A model generated the notes under the pieces. It did no database searches. It was not told where the DNA came from and saw only the letters and a program-made list of their open reading frames with translations. A stretch of 64,000 nt of DNA from assembly GCA_973895155.1 (NCBI GenBank), contig OZ316893.1, forward strand, positions 7,812,001 through 7,876,000, in the 5' to 3' direction. The position numbers were made by a program, and so were the translations under genes. The stretch is from Marsupella aquatica. Lineage: Eukaryota; Marchantiophyta. Position 1 is the first letter of the stretch, and the number at the start of each line of letters is the position of its first letter. Of the stretch, positions 36,804-46,714 are shown piece by piece.

Positions 36804-36833
36804 GGTCTAAATACCCCCCGGTTTCTACTAGTG
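36804..36833 (-). repeat. Right terminal inverted repeat of the CACTA element
   Basis: Ends GGTTTCTACTAGTG, the inverse of the left terminus. TTT follows at 36834-36836. Confidence 0.92.
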
Positions 36834-36836
36834 TTT
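36834..36836. repeat. Right target-site duplication (TTT)
   Basis: Second copy of the TTT found at 19664-19666. Deleting one copy and the element restores the reading frame of the host transposase. Confidence 0.85.
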
Positions 36837-39384
36837 GGGTATCAAACGACAAATCATATATAAAGCTTCAAGAAGGAGGAAGTCCATAGATTCCGATTGT
36901 TTGATAAGGTTTCCAATGGGGGAAAGGAAAGTGAGAAGCGACAAAATTTCAGCTGAAGTCCGAAGAATTGTGGAAAAGTTTTGGGAATCAAATACTCGAA
37001 TCTCTCCTTGCGCCAAGGACAAGGCTAGACTAAGATTGAGTATAAATGTGTACGAGGAGCATGGGGTGCATTGGCTGGAGGATACCCAGGTTAGATTTTG
37101 TTAATTTGTCATTATCAATGACATTCAAATAGGGTTTACAATAGGGTACAGGAGCTTTCATGTTCATCAGTAAGCAATTTGAACTCTACTGCATCTTTGT
37201 TTACAATGATTGAATATGTTTTGAAGCAAGGCTTGCATCTTTTTCAGGTGGAGTTTTTTCTAAAATTCCAGGAGTTTTGCAGCAGAGATGAGAATGGAGT
37301 TAATATAGGCTTCAGGTCTTTTCAGTATATGAAGCCTTACTACGTTCGTACGTCCTATGAAAGACAGAAATGTTTGTTGCTGTAAGCAACATGTTGAAAT
37401 GGACCTCTTGAAGGAGGCAATCAACAAATTCAGGAAGCATGAACACAGTAAGCATTGCTCTTGTGATTGCCCCATTTGCACATCAGTTGATGCTCCTTTG
37501 CAGAGTTGTGTAGCTTCTAGAACAACCATAACATCTGTACGGGGCTGGATAGATGGAGCTCTTTGTCCAAGAGCTGAGGGGAAGCAGTGGCATGGAAAGA
37601 AATGTATCATGGGTTCCTGTAAGAATTGTGGTGTCAACAAGTTGGATTGGTGTACATCTGAGTTAGATCCAGTTGACAAGCAATTTATTGAGTGGGAGAC
37701 ATTTCAGTATTTGGAGTTAGATGAGAAAGCCCAGCAAAAGAGAGAGAAGAAAAAAGGAACAGACGAGAGTGCTACAAAAAAGTCAAAACGGTTGAGAATG
37801 GTGTTTAAGAGAACTTCAATGGGTGAATTCAAGAGTCACGTTTTGAATACAATGAAGACATTCATTGTGCATAATTTCAGAGCACGTTGGCAGTCAGAAC
37901 AATTCAAACTTTGTTTGAAAACTTTCCCTAGAGGAACTATAGTGTCATCTATTGATATCTCTGAAAATTACACGTTCAAAATCCAAAATGAGATACAGAG
38001 TCAACACTGGGATAATAGACAGGTCACTTTGTTGATTCATGTCACTTATAGGCATAGAGAAGATTGTATGGAATCTCTGGAGGCTGCTGTTGGAAGTACG
38101 GTTCGGATGGCATTGGATGAGGAGGGTGGTCGAGACATTATTGCAGATTATCATTTTTATATCAATGATGACAATTGTCACGACACTCTCTTCGTCCAAC
38201 ATTGCATGGATGCTCATAACCAGTGGATGAGGGAGGAAGGAATTCAGTTTGAGCAACATTGGGTCTGGTCAGATGGGGCTGCTTCACAGTTCAAGGCTTG
38301 CAGACCTTTTTATTATGTATCCAGATACTACAAAAGATTTGGTGCACGAATGAAGTGGTATTTCCATGCTTCAGGGCACGGAAAAGGTGTCGCTGTAAGT
38401 TGCAATATTACTTTACATGTACATCCGCTCATTCCAGATTGTGTTTTAAGCTGAAGTTCCCTATAGTAAATTTGTTGTTCTATATTCATTCATCATCCAA
38501 GTTTCATTTCCTGAGATGAGTACTATGGTGTGTGCTTTTAGGATGCCCTTGGAGGCCACATAAAGCAAGGGATTGAGAGAGAACAGCTGAAGGGAATCCA
38601 TGGACATCGATTGGAGAATGCCCATGATGTGGTTTTGTTCTGCAAGGACAAATTTGCTATGGGCCAAGAAAAGGAGTATGGAGACGTCCAACTTGTTTGA
38701 CGCCTGTTTTGGGAGATTCCAATGGGAGCTGTCAATCGCAAGAAGAAATGGGACTGTGATCCTATCCTAGGTTCCCGATCCTTACACTGCTTTGATGGAT
38801 TTAGTAACCACCTATCAACTCTCCTTCAAGTCAGAGAACTTTGTTGTTTTTGTCCTCATTGCTTAGATGATGAACCTTTGCAATGTGAGAATATAAGTTG
38901 GGCTGGACAGTTTAAGCTCGTCATGGTGAAAGGAGTCCTGCCAAGTGACGTGACAACTGATGTGGAAGAAATGGGAGTGGGGGAAGGACTGTACCAATGG
39001 GAGGATGGGCTGCTGGCCGAATTGGTTCAACAAGGTGACTTCTTTGCAGTGAAGGCTGAGATAGGTAACAAGTGGAATGTGGACTTCTACATTCTTCAAT
39101 GTGAGCAGACTTTGCACACCGTGAAGAAGAGTTTCAAGGACTCGTATGGAGAGGAATTTAATGAGGGTGATTTAGCTTTGAGGGCAGTGTGGTTTCAACA
39201 GGTCCCAGGGCGAGATAAAAAAATTGTGGTGAACGATCTAGCTGGCGTGAGCTACGCCCATGCTGAGACAGTAGTTCACCTTAGATTTGGTCTCACTCCA
39301 TGTGAGGCAGGAAAGGGACGATATAGAATGTACACCCTTGAGCCCGAGACTCTGGCAGCAATATATGCATCCTTGGGTTCCTAG
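36837..39384 (+). pseudogene. 3' part of an unclassified DDE-type transposase gene
   Basis: Continues the gene interrupted at 19666. Exons: 36837-37089, 37248-38394, 38542-39384, all with GT-AG borders. A Cys/His cluster (HCSCDCPICTS, CIMGSCKNCG) precedes the probable catalytic core: VSSIDISENYTFKIQNEIQS, YHFYINDDNCHDTLFVQHC, VWSDGAASQFKACRPFYYV and FHASGHGKGVA then DALGGHIKQ. The three acidic positions (D in DISENY, D in SDG, D after HGKG) suggest an RNase-H-like transposase; the pattern recalls unnamed eukaryotic transposases with SDG..QFK..SHGKG..D..GG. Disruptions: a frameshift near 37372-37382 and a TGA at 38698-38700 (CGA expected). The C-terminal 220 residues form an extra domain ending at 39384. 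Confidence 0.6.
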
Positions 39385-39429
39385 CAATATGAAGGAGGAT
39401 ATTGAGGTGTGTTCACCATTTTTTCTCCA

Positions 39430-39990
39430 TCACCAGTCCTCTATTCTCCGTTTGAAGTCCTTTGTCTTTTGTCTCTAGTCCTCAGTTATCTGTTTCTGGT
39501 CCTCAGTCCTCGGTCACTAGTCCTCAGTTCCTTCGTCCGGAGTCCTCAATCTGTTGGCTTCAGTCCTTAGTCTTTGCCATGAGTCCTCGGTTTCTTCCCT
39601 GAGTCCTCAGTCCTTTTCCCTGAGTCCTCAGTCTGAGTCCTCTGCCTCAGTCCTCAGTCCTCAGTCCTAAGTCCTCAATCCTAAACCCTCAGTCCTCAGT
39701 CCTTATCCCTAGTCCTCAGTCCTAAACCATCAGTCCTCAGTCCTTATCCCTAGTCCTCAGTCTTGTGCCCGAGTCCTCAGTCCTCTGCCCCAAATCCTCA
39801 GTCCTTCATTCTGAGTCCTTAGTCCTTTTCCCCGAGCCTTCAGTCCTCCATCCTTAGTCCTCAGTCCTCTACCCTGAGTCATCAGTCCTCCACCCTGATT
39901 GAGTCCTCAATCTGCCATCCCTACTCAATGAGTCCTCTGGCCCAAGTCCTGAATTAGCAAACTTTTGTCAATCCTTAGTCCTAAATTCCC
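39430..39990. repeat. TCCTCAG-based minisatellite
   Basis: About 560 bp of repeated AGTCCTCAGTCCT with variants (AGTCCTTTTCCCTG, AGTCCTCTGCCC). Units of roughly 7-21 bp with much drift. No ORF spans it. Confidence 0.85.
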
Positions 39991-40257
39991 AGTACCCAGT
40001 CTGCCCTTATGTCCTAAACAACTGTCCTCAGGGTTTTCCTGAGTCTAGAGTTAGAGCCCTGGGAGATATTATAGCCATGTACTTCTTGCTAAAAAGACCA
40101 AAATCCGTCTTACTTATATATGTACATTACAGTTGCTACAATAGGTTGGCTAAAGTCTATCTGCTGAACTGTTCTTCCCTGCGTGAGCTTGACTATTTCT
40201 GTCACTAATATTTATGTGGATTGTTGTTCCACAGGACTTTGAGCTCCCTGAAGGTGG

Positions 40258-40357
40258 ACTAACTGAGGACTATCCACTAATATGATTGTATACTAACTGA
40301 GGACTATCCACTGAAGGTTAAACCATATCAGTGGATAGTCCTTAGTTAGTATACAAT
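40258..40357. repeat. Long near-perfect hairpin with an extra half-copy
   Basis: Arms 40285-40314 and 40328-40357 (30 nt each) are inverse copies with a single mismatch around a 13-nt loop. A third, direct copy of the arm (ACTAACTGAGGACTATCCAC) lies at 40258-40279. The CTGAGGACT core echoes the nearby TCCTCAG array. Could be a foldback element remnant or the terminus of a mobile element. Confidence 0.8.
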
Positions 40358-41237
40358 AAAGGCTAAGCAGGCATTGGATATCACTAGTGAAGGGTAGCAT
40401 TGAATATTACTTAGTAACTTAGGTCTCTTGTTAGTAATCGCTATATATGTGCAGTAAGATGCACCTGTTTTGTAATAAATCCCTTGTGCACAATAAAGTT
40501 CATTTTAATTGGCCCATCTCTTGTCAAGCTTAGTTTTCAACTGAGAAGTCTCAAGTGGCGTGGCCATTATATCACTTGAATGTATTAATTTCAATCATCT
40601 GGACTTCATGTTTGAGTTTGTGTATTTACTGTCTAGAACATAGCTACAGTCCTTCCCATTCAAGACTCCCAATTTCCCAAAACGTTTTTGGATCAACTAT
40701 CCCTGGCTAGTTCATAAGGACTAAGGAAGAGTTTGATGCGATTCCAAATGGGACCACTTCCCAGCTCTAAGAATGGTTAGTATTCTCATTGTCTACCTGT
40801 TCCAGATCCAGAAAGAGCAGGACAATGTATAGTAGAGATTTCATATTGGAAAAGTCCAACCTAAGAGAACTCAAAACCTACAACCCTGAGAAAGGAGGCT
40901 GGAGTTGTCATCCATTATATGTGCCCTGCGGGGATGGGATGGAGTTGAATATTTACTTACCACTGCAAGAGTAAAAATGCAACCTATGTCCCACAGTATA
41001 CTAGAAGGTGGAGGTTTTGAAGTCAAGCGCATCCCAAGGTGGAGTTAAACTGTCTAACTTACTTCAATAGCCGCTACTAAAAGGTAGTACTTATGTCCCA
41101 CAGGAAAGTCATTTGAGTGGGGAAAAATATACGCGCTTCAAAATATATTCATGATTGCTCTTGAGTCTTAGTTTACAAAGATTGGAGTAAACATCCAAGT
41201 GTAATTGGTTCCAACTTTGTCTAACTACTTCACTATA
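40358..41237. other. Interval without a supported gene
   Basis: About 880 bases, AT-rich, with no recognisable gene. A short ORF at 40789-40974 has no supporting feature. Confidence 0.4.
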
Positions 41238-42038
41238 CTACTCGTAGGTGATCTTCATAGATTTCACGGACTCAAATAGCTCCCCTCCAAAATTCACACA
41301 GGCATCCTTAAGTCTACTGAGCGGCCCCAAGTGGGCTTTCACCGGAGTAGTGTCACTACGGCTGAGCGAGTTCAAAAACTTAGGATTGTTGTCTTCCTTT
41401 GGTATGATCACATGTACACTACTATGTGGCTCAGGGAGGCTAGGTCCTACTTTAGGCTCACATTTAATAACACTAGTTGACTGTAAAGACCTAGCCACAG
41501 CAAGTGCTCGACAGGCATCTTTGTCTTTCACATAAGTAATAGTCCACAATGTACTCATTACTTGAGTACATGCACTCCTGATCTTGTCAGGGTAGCCATC
41601 AAGCTCGTCCTTAAAAACTTTACCAGACACACCCATTAGCTTCTCCCCATTCTCTTCATTAAACTGAATCACTTCATCGCCAGTCTGCACAGCAAAGCAG
41701 TACATCTGTGTACCAGCCCCATCAACACAGCACTCATGTGTGGTTCTGCCTCGTGAATGGGGTCCCATTGGGGAGTTTGCATCTTGCCTTCTCAATTTTT
41801 GCTTGTGCTTGCCCAAAGCACAGGGTCTACCATCACTCAACAGGTTTGAACAACCTTCATAAACATAAGAGCCAGCACAAAGTCCCCACATGGATTCAAT
41901 CTTGGCCAGATGGAGGGTGACAAACTTCTCATTCTTGGCCATCTGCAGCAAATCAAACAGAGAGGCTAAGTATTTAGAAACTGCTAAAATCTTATGCTGC
42001 ACGTATGCTATCATGGAAGTACTGAATGGCACATTCAC
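41238..42038 (-). CDS. Possible RPA-like OB-fold protein
   Basis: A 266-codon frame on the minus strand. The middle looks like the C-terminal zinc/OB-fold of replication protein A large subunits: Cys residues (WGLCAGSYVYEGC, RPCALGKH, HECC), then YCFAVQTGDEVIQFNEENG and EKLMGVSGKVFKDEL, comparable to the F-de-G-e-LLG strand-turn of RPA. The Cys spacing is unusual, so this is tentative. RPA-like ORFs are carried by Helitrons and other plant transposons, but no Rep or helicase was found here. The start is uncertain; ATG at 42038 is assumed. It might be a downstream exon of the gene at 43.1-45.5 kb, as the strand is the same. Confidence 0.35.
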   Translation of the reverse strand: MNVPFSTSMIAYVQHKILAVSKYLASLFDLLQMAKNEKFVTLHLAKIESMWGLCAGSYVYEGCSNLLSDGRPCALGKHKQKLRRQDANSPMGPHSRGRTTHECCVDGAGTQMYCFAVQTGDEVIQFNEENGEKLMGVSGKVFKDELDGYPDKIRSACTQVMSTLWTITYVKDKDACRALAVARSLQSTSVIKCEPKVGPSLPEPHSSVHVIIPKEDNNPKFLNSLSRSDTTPVKAHLGPLSRLKDACVNFGGELFESVKSMKITYE

Positions 42039-42149
42039 AGTTCACTCCTTAAGGACACAGTCAAGATCCAGATACTACAAAGCACATACTCTACTTGACC
42101 CGGGACTTGACCAAGGAAAGGACTTGTTTGCAGAAGGGAGAAATTACTT

Positions 42150-42800
42150 GAATCACACCCACTCCTCAAAAAGGAGAATCACTCCTTCTCTAAGGACATG
42201 CACTCCCTGTTCGACTCCTTTTTTGAAGACGTCTACTACTTTAAGAAGGACATGCACTCCTTTCCAAAGGACAAACACGCCTAAATGAACAGTCCTTTGG
42301 AAAGGAGTAACACTCCTTTTACAAGGACCGAAAGTCCTTTCAAAAGGACTATTGCTCCTTTGTCAAGGACCAACTGTCCTTTCAAAGGACTAGTGCTCCT
42401 TTGTCAAGGACCATCAGTCCTTTAAAAAGGACATGCACTCCTTAACAAAGGAGTGACACTCCTTGACCAAGGACATGCACTTGCTTTAGAAGGACCTGAA
42501 CTCCTTGGAAAAGGAGTCAGACTCCTTGGAAAAGGAAATAGACTCCTTGGAAAAGGAGTCAGACTCCTTTCACAATGGACATGGACTCCTTGAAAACTGA
42601 CACCCACTCCTTCACAAAGGCCACCCAGTCCTTAACAAAGAAGAATGTTCAACTAAGAGGTAAAAAAATGGTTGACAAGGGCTCACAGTCCTTGACAGAG
42701 CAGATTTCAGAACTCGTTTAATTGACACAAGTCATGAACTAAGTGTAAAAGGACTGTACAAGACTCGCTCCTGTGTACACTCCTTTCAAAAAGGACCAGA
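42150..42800. repeat. Array of small inverted repeats (ACTCCTT...AAGGAGT)
   Basis: About 650 bp alternating GTCCTTT/AAAGGAC and ACTCCTT/AAGGAGT at roughly 16-20 bp spacing, for example GACTCCTTGGAAAAGGAGTC at about 42520 and again near 42541. Adjacent units can pair into many short hairpins. No protein-coding support. Confidence 0.8.
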
Positions 42801-43080
42801 CCCCTCATCTAAGATTACTCAGATTAGAGAGTGACCGTGCTATTACCAACAAGACTTTGCTAAAGGTTCCTCATCATTTGCACATGACATTTGCCAATAG
42901 AGGGTTTAGTGAAGACTTACCAGTGAGAAACTGAGAATTGCTCAAAAATATGATTTGCGGCTGGTCTTTCGAAGCTACACAAAGAGCATAGAGGAAGTTT
43001 TAAACACAAAAGGCATGAAAATCACGGTATGCGCATTGCAAAATGCACACCACATCTTCAACAGCCACAGAATGTACGAC

Positions 43081-45510
43081 TTAAAACGTTATCCGAGGCA
43101 TATTGTAAAGCTTCTTCTTTGGCCTAGCATCTACACCATCGCAATTTGGTGGAGGTATTGTCGGTCCATAAGGGCTTGGAGTCTTCAGTGAAGAGTATGT
43201 CTTAAAGGTGACATCTGCCTCTGGGAAAAATGGGAGAGTGGCACTAGGCATTAGCACATGTTGACCAGGCTTAGCACTCAACAACGGTATTAATTTCACC
43301 TTCCTGCTAGAATCTACATCACACTTCCGTTTTTTCCCTGAATCCTCATCCTCAACCTTTGGTGACAACTTGACCATCTTGGATGATCTGTCTTCACCAC
43401 CGCAATCCTCAATAGCTGCATCCTCAACCGTGGAAGAAGGTGTTATAGAAGCCAAGCATCGCTCAACAATCTCTTGCAAATCCTGCTCCACAACAGCAGA
43501 CCATGTTCCATAAGAAGCAGTACACAGTGAACAGTGCTCAACATCCATTCGTAACCCATCCATCTCCAAAGATTGCAAATTCATCAATTGAAAGCCAACT
43601 AGCAATTAAAGTGCAGATCAGTGTGGATACCTTTCCTTCGATTGAGACCATATTGTTCACCAACTGTCGCCTCTGGGCCAATTGCCTACAGTTCTTCCCA
43701 TATAGGTCCTCCACTTCCATGGCCATTGGGTGATGCTCCAGGGCTATATGAGTGCCCTCTTTGTAGCCTTGCTCATCATCTAAACCCCAGGTTTGTAACC
43801 AGTCATTACTGAAAATTGCCCCGCATGCCTTGCATTGTGGGCCGCCCGTACATGAATGAATATAAGTAAACAAACATGCAGGATGATATGTGTGCCCACA
43901 TGATGCTGGGATCCAATTGTAGCAATGGTATCCATTGCAACAAATTGGACAACTTGATACAGATACTCTGCTAAAACTTGTTTCAGTGGATGTAAGGGTA
44001 TAACGTGACATCACTGCAGGACATGGGTTGCATAAAACGTTTGCCACAATCGCAAGCTCTACTTCCTGATGCTTCAAATTAGATTCAATCTTTCGGCGTT
44101 CTGCTGTTAACTTGTTAGATAAGTCAAACATCCAGGACATCATTTTAGGCACACTCTCGTCATACTCTTGTTTTCTCTGTAATCTTTCCTTCACACTATG
44201 CAAATCCCGTCGGGTGGCTTCCAACAGGCTAGAAAGCTGGATGACTGTACTCTCGTGAGTTCTCAGCGTTGTCCCCATCAAGGCCAACAAGTCGTTGTTA
44301 ACCTGCAATATCAACATTTCAAACAATCACATGTCTTGCCACAAGGTCCATCGCCTAAAGCCCACATTGAAGTCCACAACCGCAAACAAACGGGTCCTGA
44401 ACAGAGAAAGGACATGATCCTAGCAAGATGAAGGAGGAAATCTCAAAGTACCTCTTCAATCGCCTCTCCTTCACCCTGCTTGTTGGATTCCAACTCAATG
44501 TCGGTCGTTAGTTCTTCCACTGCAATTTCTTCTGCATCAATTTCGTTGGAGATTTTATCTTCTTGAAGTCGTAGGTTCTCAATCTCTTGCTGTAATGAGC
44601 TCTCCACATCATCACGTCCCGACTGAATTACCTTCAGTTTGTCCATGGTAGAATGGACCTTGTCGAACCTCTTGTTCACAGACATGAGCTGACCCCTCAT
44701 TTTAGATATCTTGACTTCTATGGCAGATACCAGAATGTTCTTCACTTTCAAGGGAATCTGTCTCTTCTCGGATGGACGAACACATAGAATAGGTGTGGGA
44801 GGAGGTACTGTCCTAACCTTAGTCAAGCTGCAACTGCCAAGCTCCTTGGGCACGACACTTTTAGGGCTCTCAAAAAGTGCTAACTGTCCGTCACAGACGA
44901 CAGGTTTAGTCTCTGACGAAGACTTTGGAGCTGAATACAGTTGAGGCTTTCTAACACAAGGAGGGCCATCAGGCCTACCTTTCCCATCTCGTGACCACTG
45001 AGTTACCTGACCCTTCAGTTTTGTCGATGCATAAGCTGCCCAGTTTACCTTTCTATGAAGCACCCACTCGGCATAGGCACCTTTGACAAACGTATGAGAT
45101 AGAATTCCATTAACAGGCTTCTCATACCCGTCCACCACTTGAGACAGTGCTAAAATCTCATCAAGAGGAATACCCGTGCAAGTACTTAGCTTATAGCCAT
45201 TCCTTGTTACCTCACCAAAGCACGCACTCAACTGTTCCTCGGTGAGATCTAAAATCTTGTGCGGAGTTTCACCCTCATTGGGGAGACCAAAGTTTGTAGC
45301 AAACCAGGCTGCATCCTTGTAGAACTCGGTCGGAGACCAAGTTACATCAAAGCTCTGGCCTTTCACTTTCTTAGCTGCTCTTGGCAGTTGAGCTTTGGTG
45401 TTTTCCTTCGTGATGCCTGTCTCAGCTTTCGCCAGGACATTGGATACTTGCTGTATCGACTTGACATCCACCCCTCCATCAACTGTCAATGGAGAAGTGG
45501 TATCCATCAA
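43081..45510 (-). CDS. Coiled-coil protein with RING-like zinc finger, three exons
   Basis: Exon 1 45510-44452 and exon 2 44302-43631 join in phase 0 through GAAGAG|GTACTT and TTGCAG|GTTAAC. Exon 3 probably starts near 43545 (GGAG|ATGGATGG) after AAG|GTATCC. The N-terminal part has FYKDAAWFATNFGL and a folded segment to about residue 150; then a disordered linker and a coiled coil (SSLQQEIENLRLQEDKISN). Exon 2 carries SCPICCNGYHCYNW, then CGHTYHPACLF and CKACGAIF, a RING-type zinc finger with C-G-H and C-x2-C pairs. The C-terminus is Lys/Asp-rich. RING fingers commonly act as ubiquitin ligases. Family not identified. It sits opposite and downstream of the split transposase and could be its partner gene. 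Confidence 0.55.
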
Positions 45511-46229
45511 ACTCTTCTTGAATAAACAAAAAAACTGTGACTAAACACTCAATAAGACCTCTGCCCACAATATGTAAAGGTACGCCTTACAGGATGGACT
45601 AAACTACACGGAGCAATAGCCTATAACACGATTTCGGACCGAACGAGAACTATTTCCTCTAAACGAGAAGTGTATTTTCATTTTCCGCCAAATCTCGCGA
45701 AATCGGCAGTTTTTTTCATCAAACATGCGTTTTTGGGGAAATAATGTAATTCGTATCGGAGTTCGGATTGAAACAACAAATTTAATAATGATCAAAACCA
45801 ATGAAATTCATGCTAACAAACATTCATATTATCAAGGAACAATTAGATCCGAAAAACTTTCTCCTCGACCTCATATTCACGCTCTCCAAAGATATATGAA
45901 AGGTCTTATCTATAAATCCATATCCACGTTTTGAGCCAAGTGCGATAACTGTATCGGACTCCGGATTTGAGCCACGAAAACTCCGACCCAATCTCAGGTT
46001 TCTCAGTTTTTGGATATTTACCAAAAATATTTTACATCACAGTCGATAAGAATTATTGCACGGTTCGTCAAACTTACCTTGCAGTTACCTCCGCAATTGA
46101 CCAGTTACCTCCGCAAGTGACCATAGTCAACATGCCATTCTTTCAACAGCAATGCGCAGTCCGATAAAATTATCGCAAAAACTACGGGCGACAAAAATAC
46201 TAGTCGACAATACTAAGATCCTTCGGTTC
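45511..46229. other. Shared upstream region of two divergent genes
   Basis: AT-rich, no ORF of note. It contains CGATA palindromes, for example CGATAACTGTATCG (45943-45956) and CGATAAAATTATCG (46162-46175), early members of the motif family that becomes tandem at 46230-46460. Confidence 0.5.
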
Positions 46230-46460
46230 ATCGGTTAAATTTCAAAATTCCTATCCATATGAAGAAAACTCTTCGCAATACCAACATCAGATAAATTTAT
46301 CGCTTCAATTTCAAAATTGCAACTTCCATATGAAGGAACCACTTTTGCAATACCAACATCAGATAAATTTATCGCTTCAATTTCAAATTGCAACTTCCAT
46401 ATGAAGGAACCACTTTTGCAATACCAACATCAGATAAATTTATCGCTTCAATTTCAAAAC
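46230..46460. repeat. Three tandem 71-72 bp repeats each carrying GATAAATTTATCG
   Basis: Three units place the palindrome GATAAATTTATC at 46290-46301, 46362-46373 and 46433-46444. Each unit reads CTTCAATTTCAAA, CCATATGAAGGAACC, AATACCAACATCA then the palindrome. They lie 130-300 bp upstream of a likely TATA box and have the layout of iterated protein-binding sites. Confidence 0.85.
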
Positions 46461-46593
46461 TATATAATTTTGCCACGATGCACGTGTGAGAATGAAATTG
46501 GAAATCCAAGAAATATACCCTTTTCTGCTATTTTGTCGTTTAGGGTGACAGCCAATCAAAAGTGGACACGTGGGCCAACCCCTCAACAGACAC

Positions 46594-46602
46594 TATAAAA
46601 GG
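46594..46602 (+). promoter_or_regulatory. Probable TATA box of the IDGMDQ transposase gene
   Basis: CACTATAAAAGGG at about 46590-46602, roughly 120 bp before the first in-frame ATG (46715), downstream of the GATAAATTTATC iterons. Confidence 0.5.
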
Positions 46603-46714
46603 GCCACCGCCGATAAGTTTTTGGCGTCATTATCGAGAGTAGAGTTTTGGGAGTTGTGTTCTTGGAGCAACATTCTATCCGTTGAGCCTTTTGTTTTCCC
46701 TGATTGCGGGAGGA

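Larger units (their letters stand above)
19667..36833 (+). mobile_element. Full-length CACTA (En/Spm) DNA transposon, 17.2 kb
   Basis: The left end begins CACTAGTAGAAACTGGGGTA and the right end is its near inverse (CACTAGTAGAAACCGGGG read on the minus strand), each followed by TTTAGACC. TTT flanks both ends. Subterminal regions (19690-19960 and 36460-36800) are dense in AAAGACT/AGTC and CTATAAAGGACT motifs, as expected for TNPA-type binding sites. Inside are a Tnp2 transposase gene, a Ptta/TNPA-like gene and three additional genes (PHD, BRCT, F-box-like), all on the plus strand. The Tnp2 frame has three premature stops and one frameshift, so this copy probably cannot move by itself. Intact termini mean it could still be mobilised in trans. 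It is nested in another transposase gene. Confidence 0.93.

Noticed and set aside
39430-39990. CRISPR-like array
   Set aside because: No constant repeat with unique spacers; it is a drifting TCCTCAG satellite in a eukaryotic genome.
41238-42038. Helitron
   Set aside because: Only a possible RPA-like ORF is present; no Rep/HUH or Pif1-like helicase and no convincing TC...CTRR termini were found.
42422-42607. Minus-strand ORF with FPRSL-type repeats
   Set aside because: Simple translation of the ACTCCTT/AAGGAGT array, not a protein gene.
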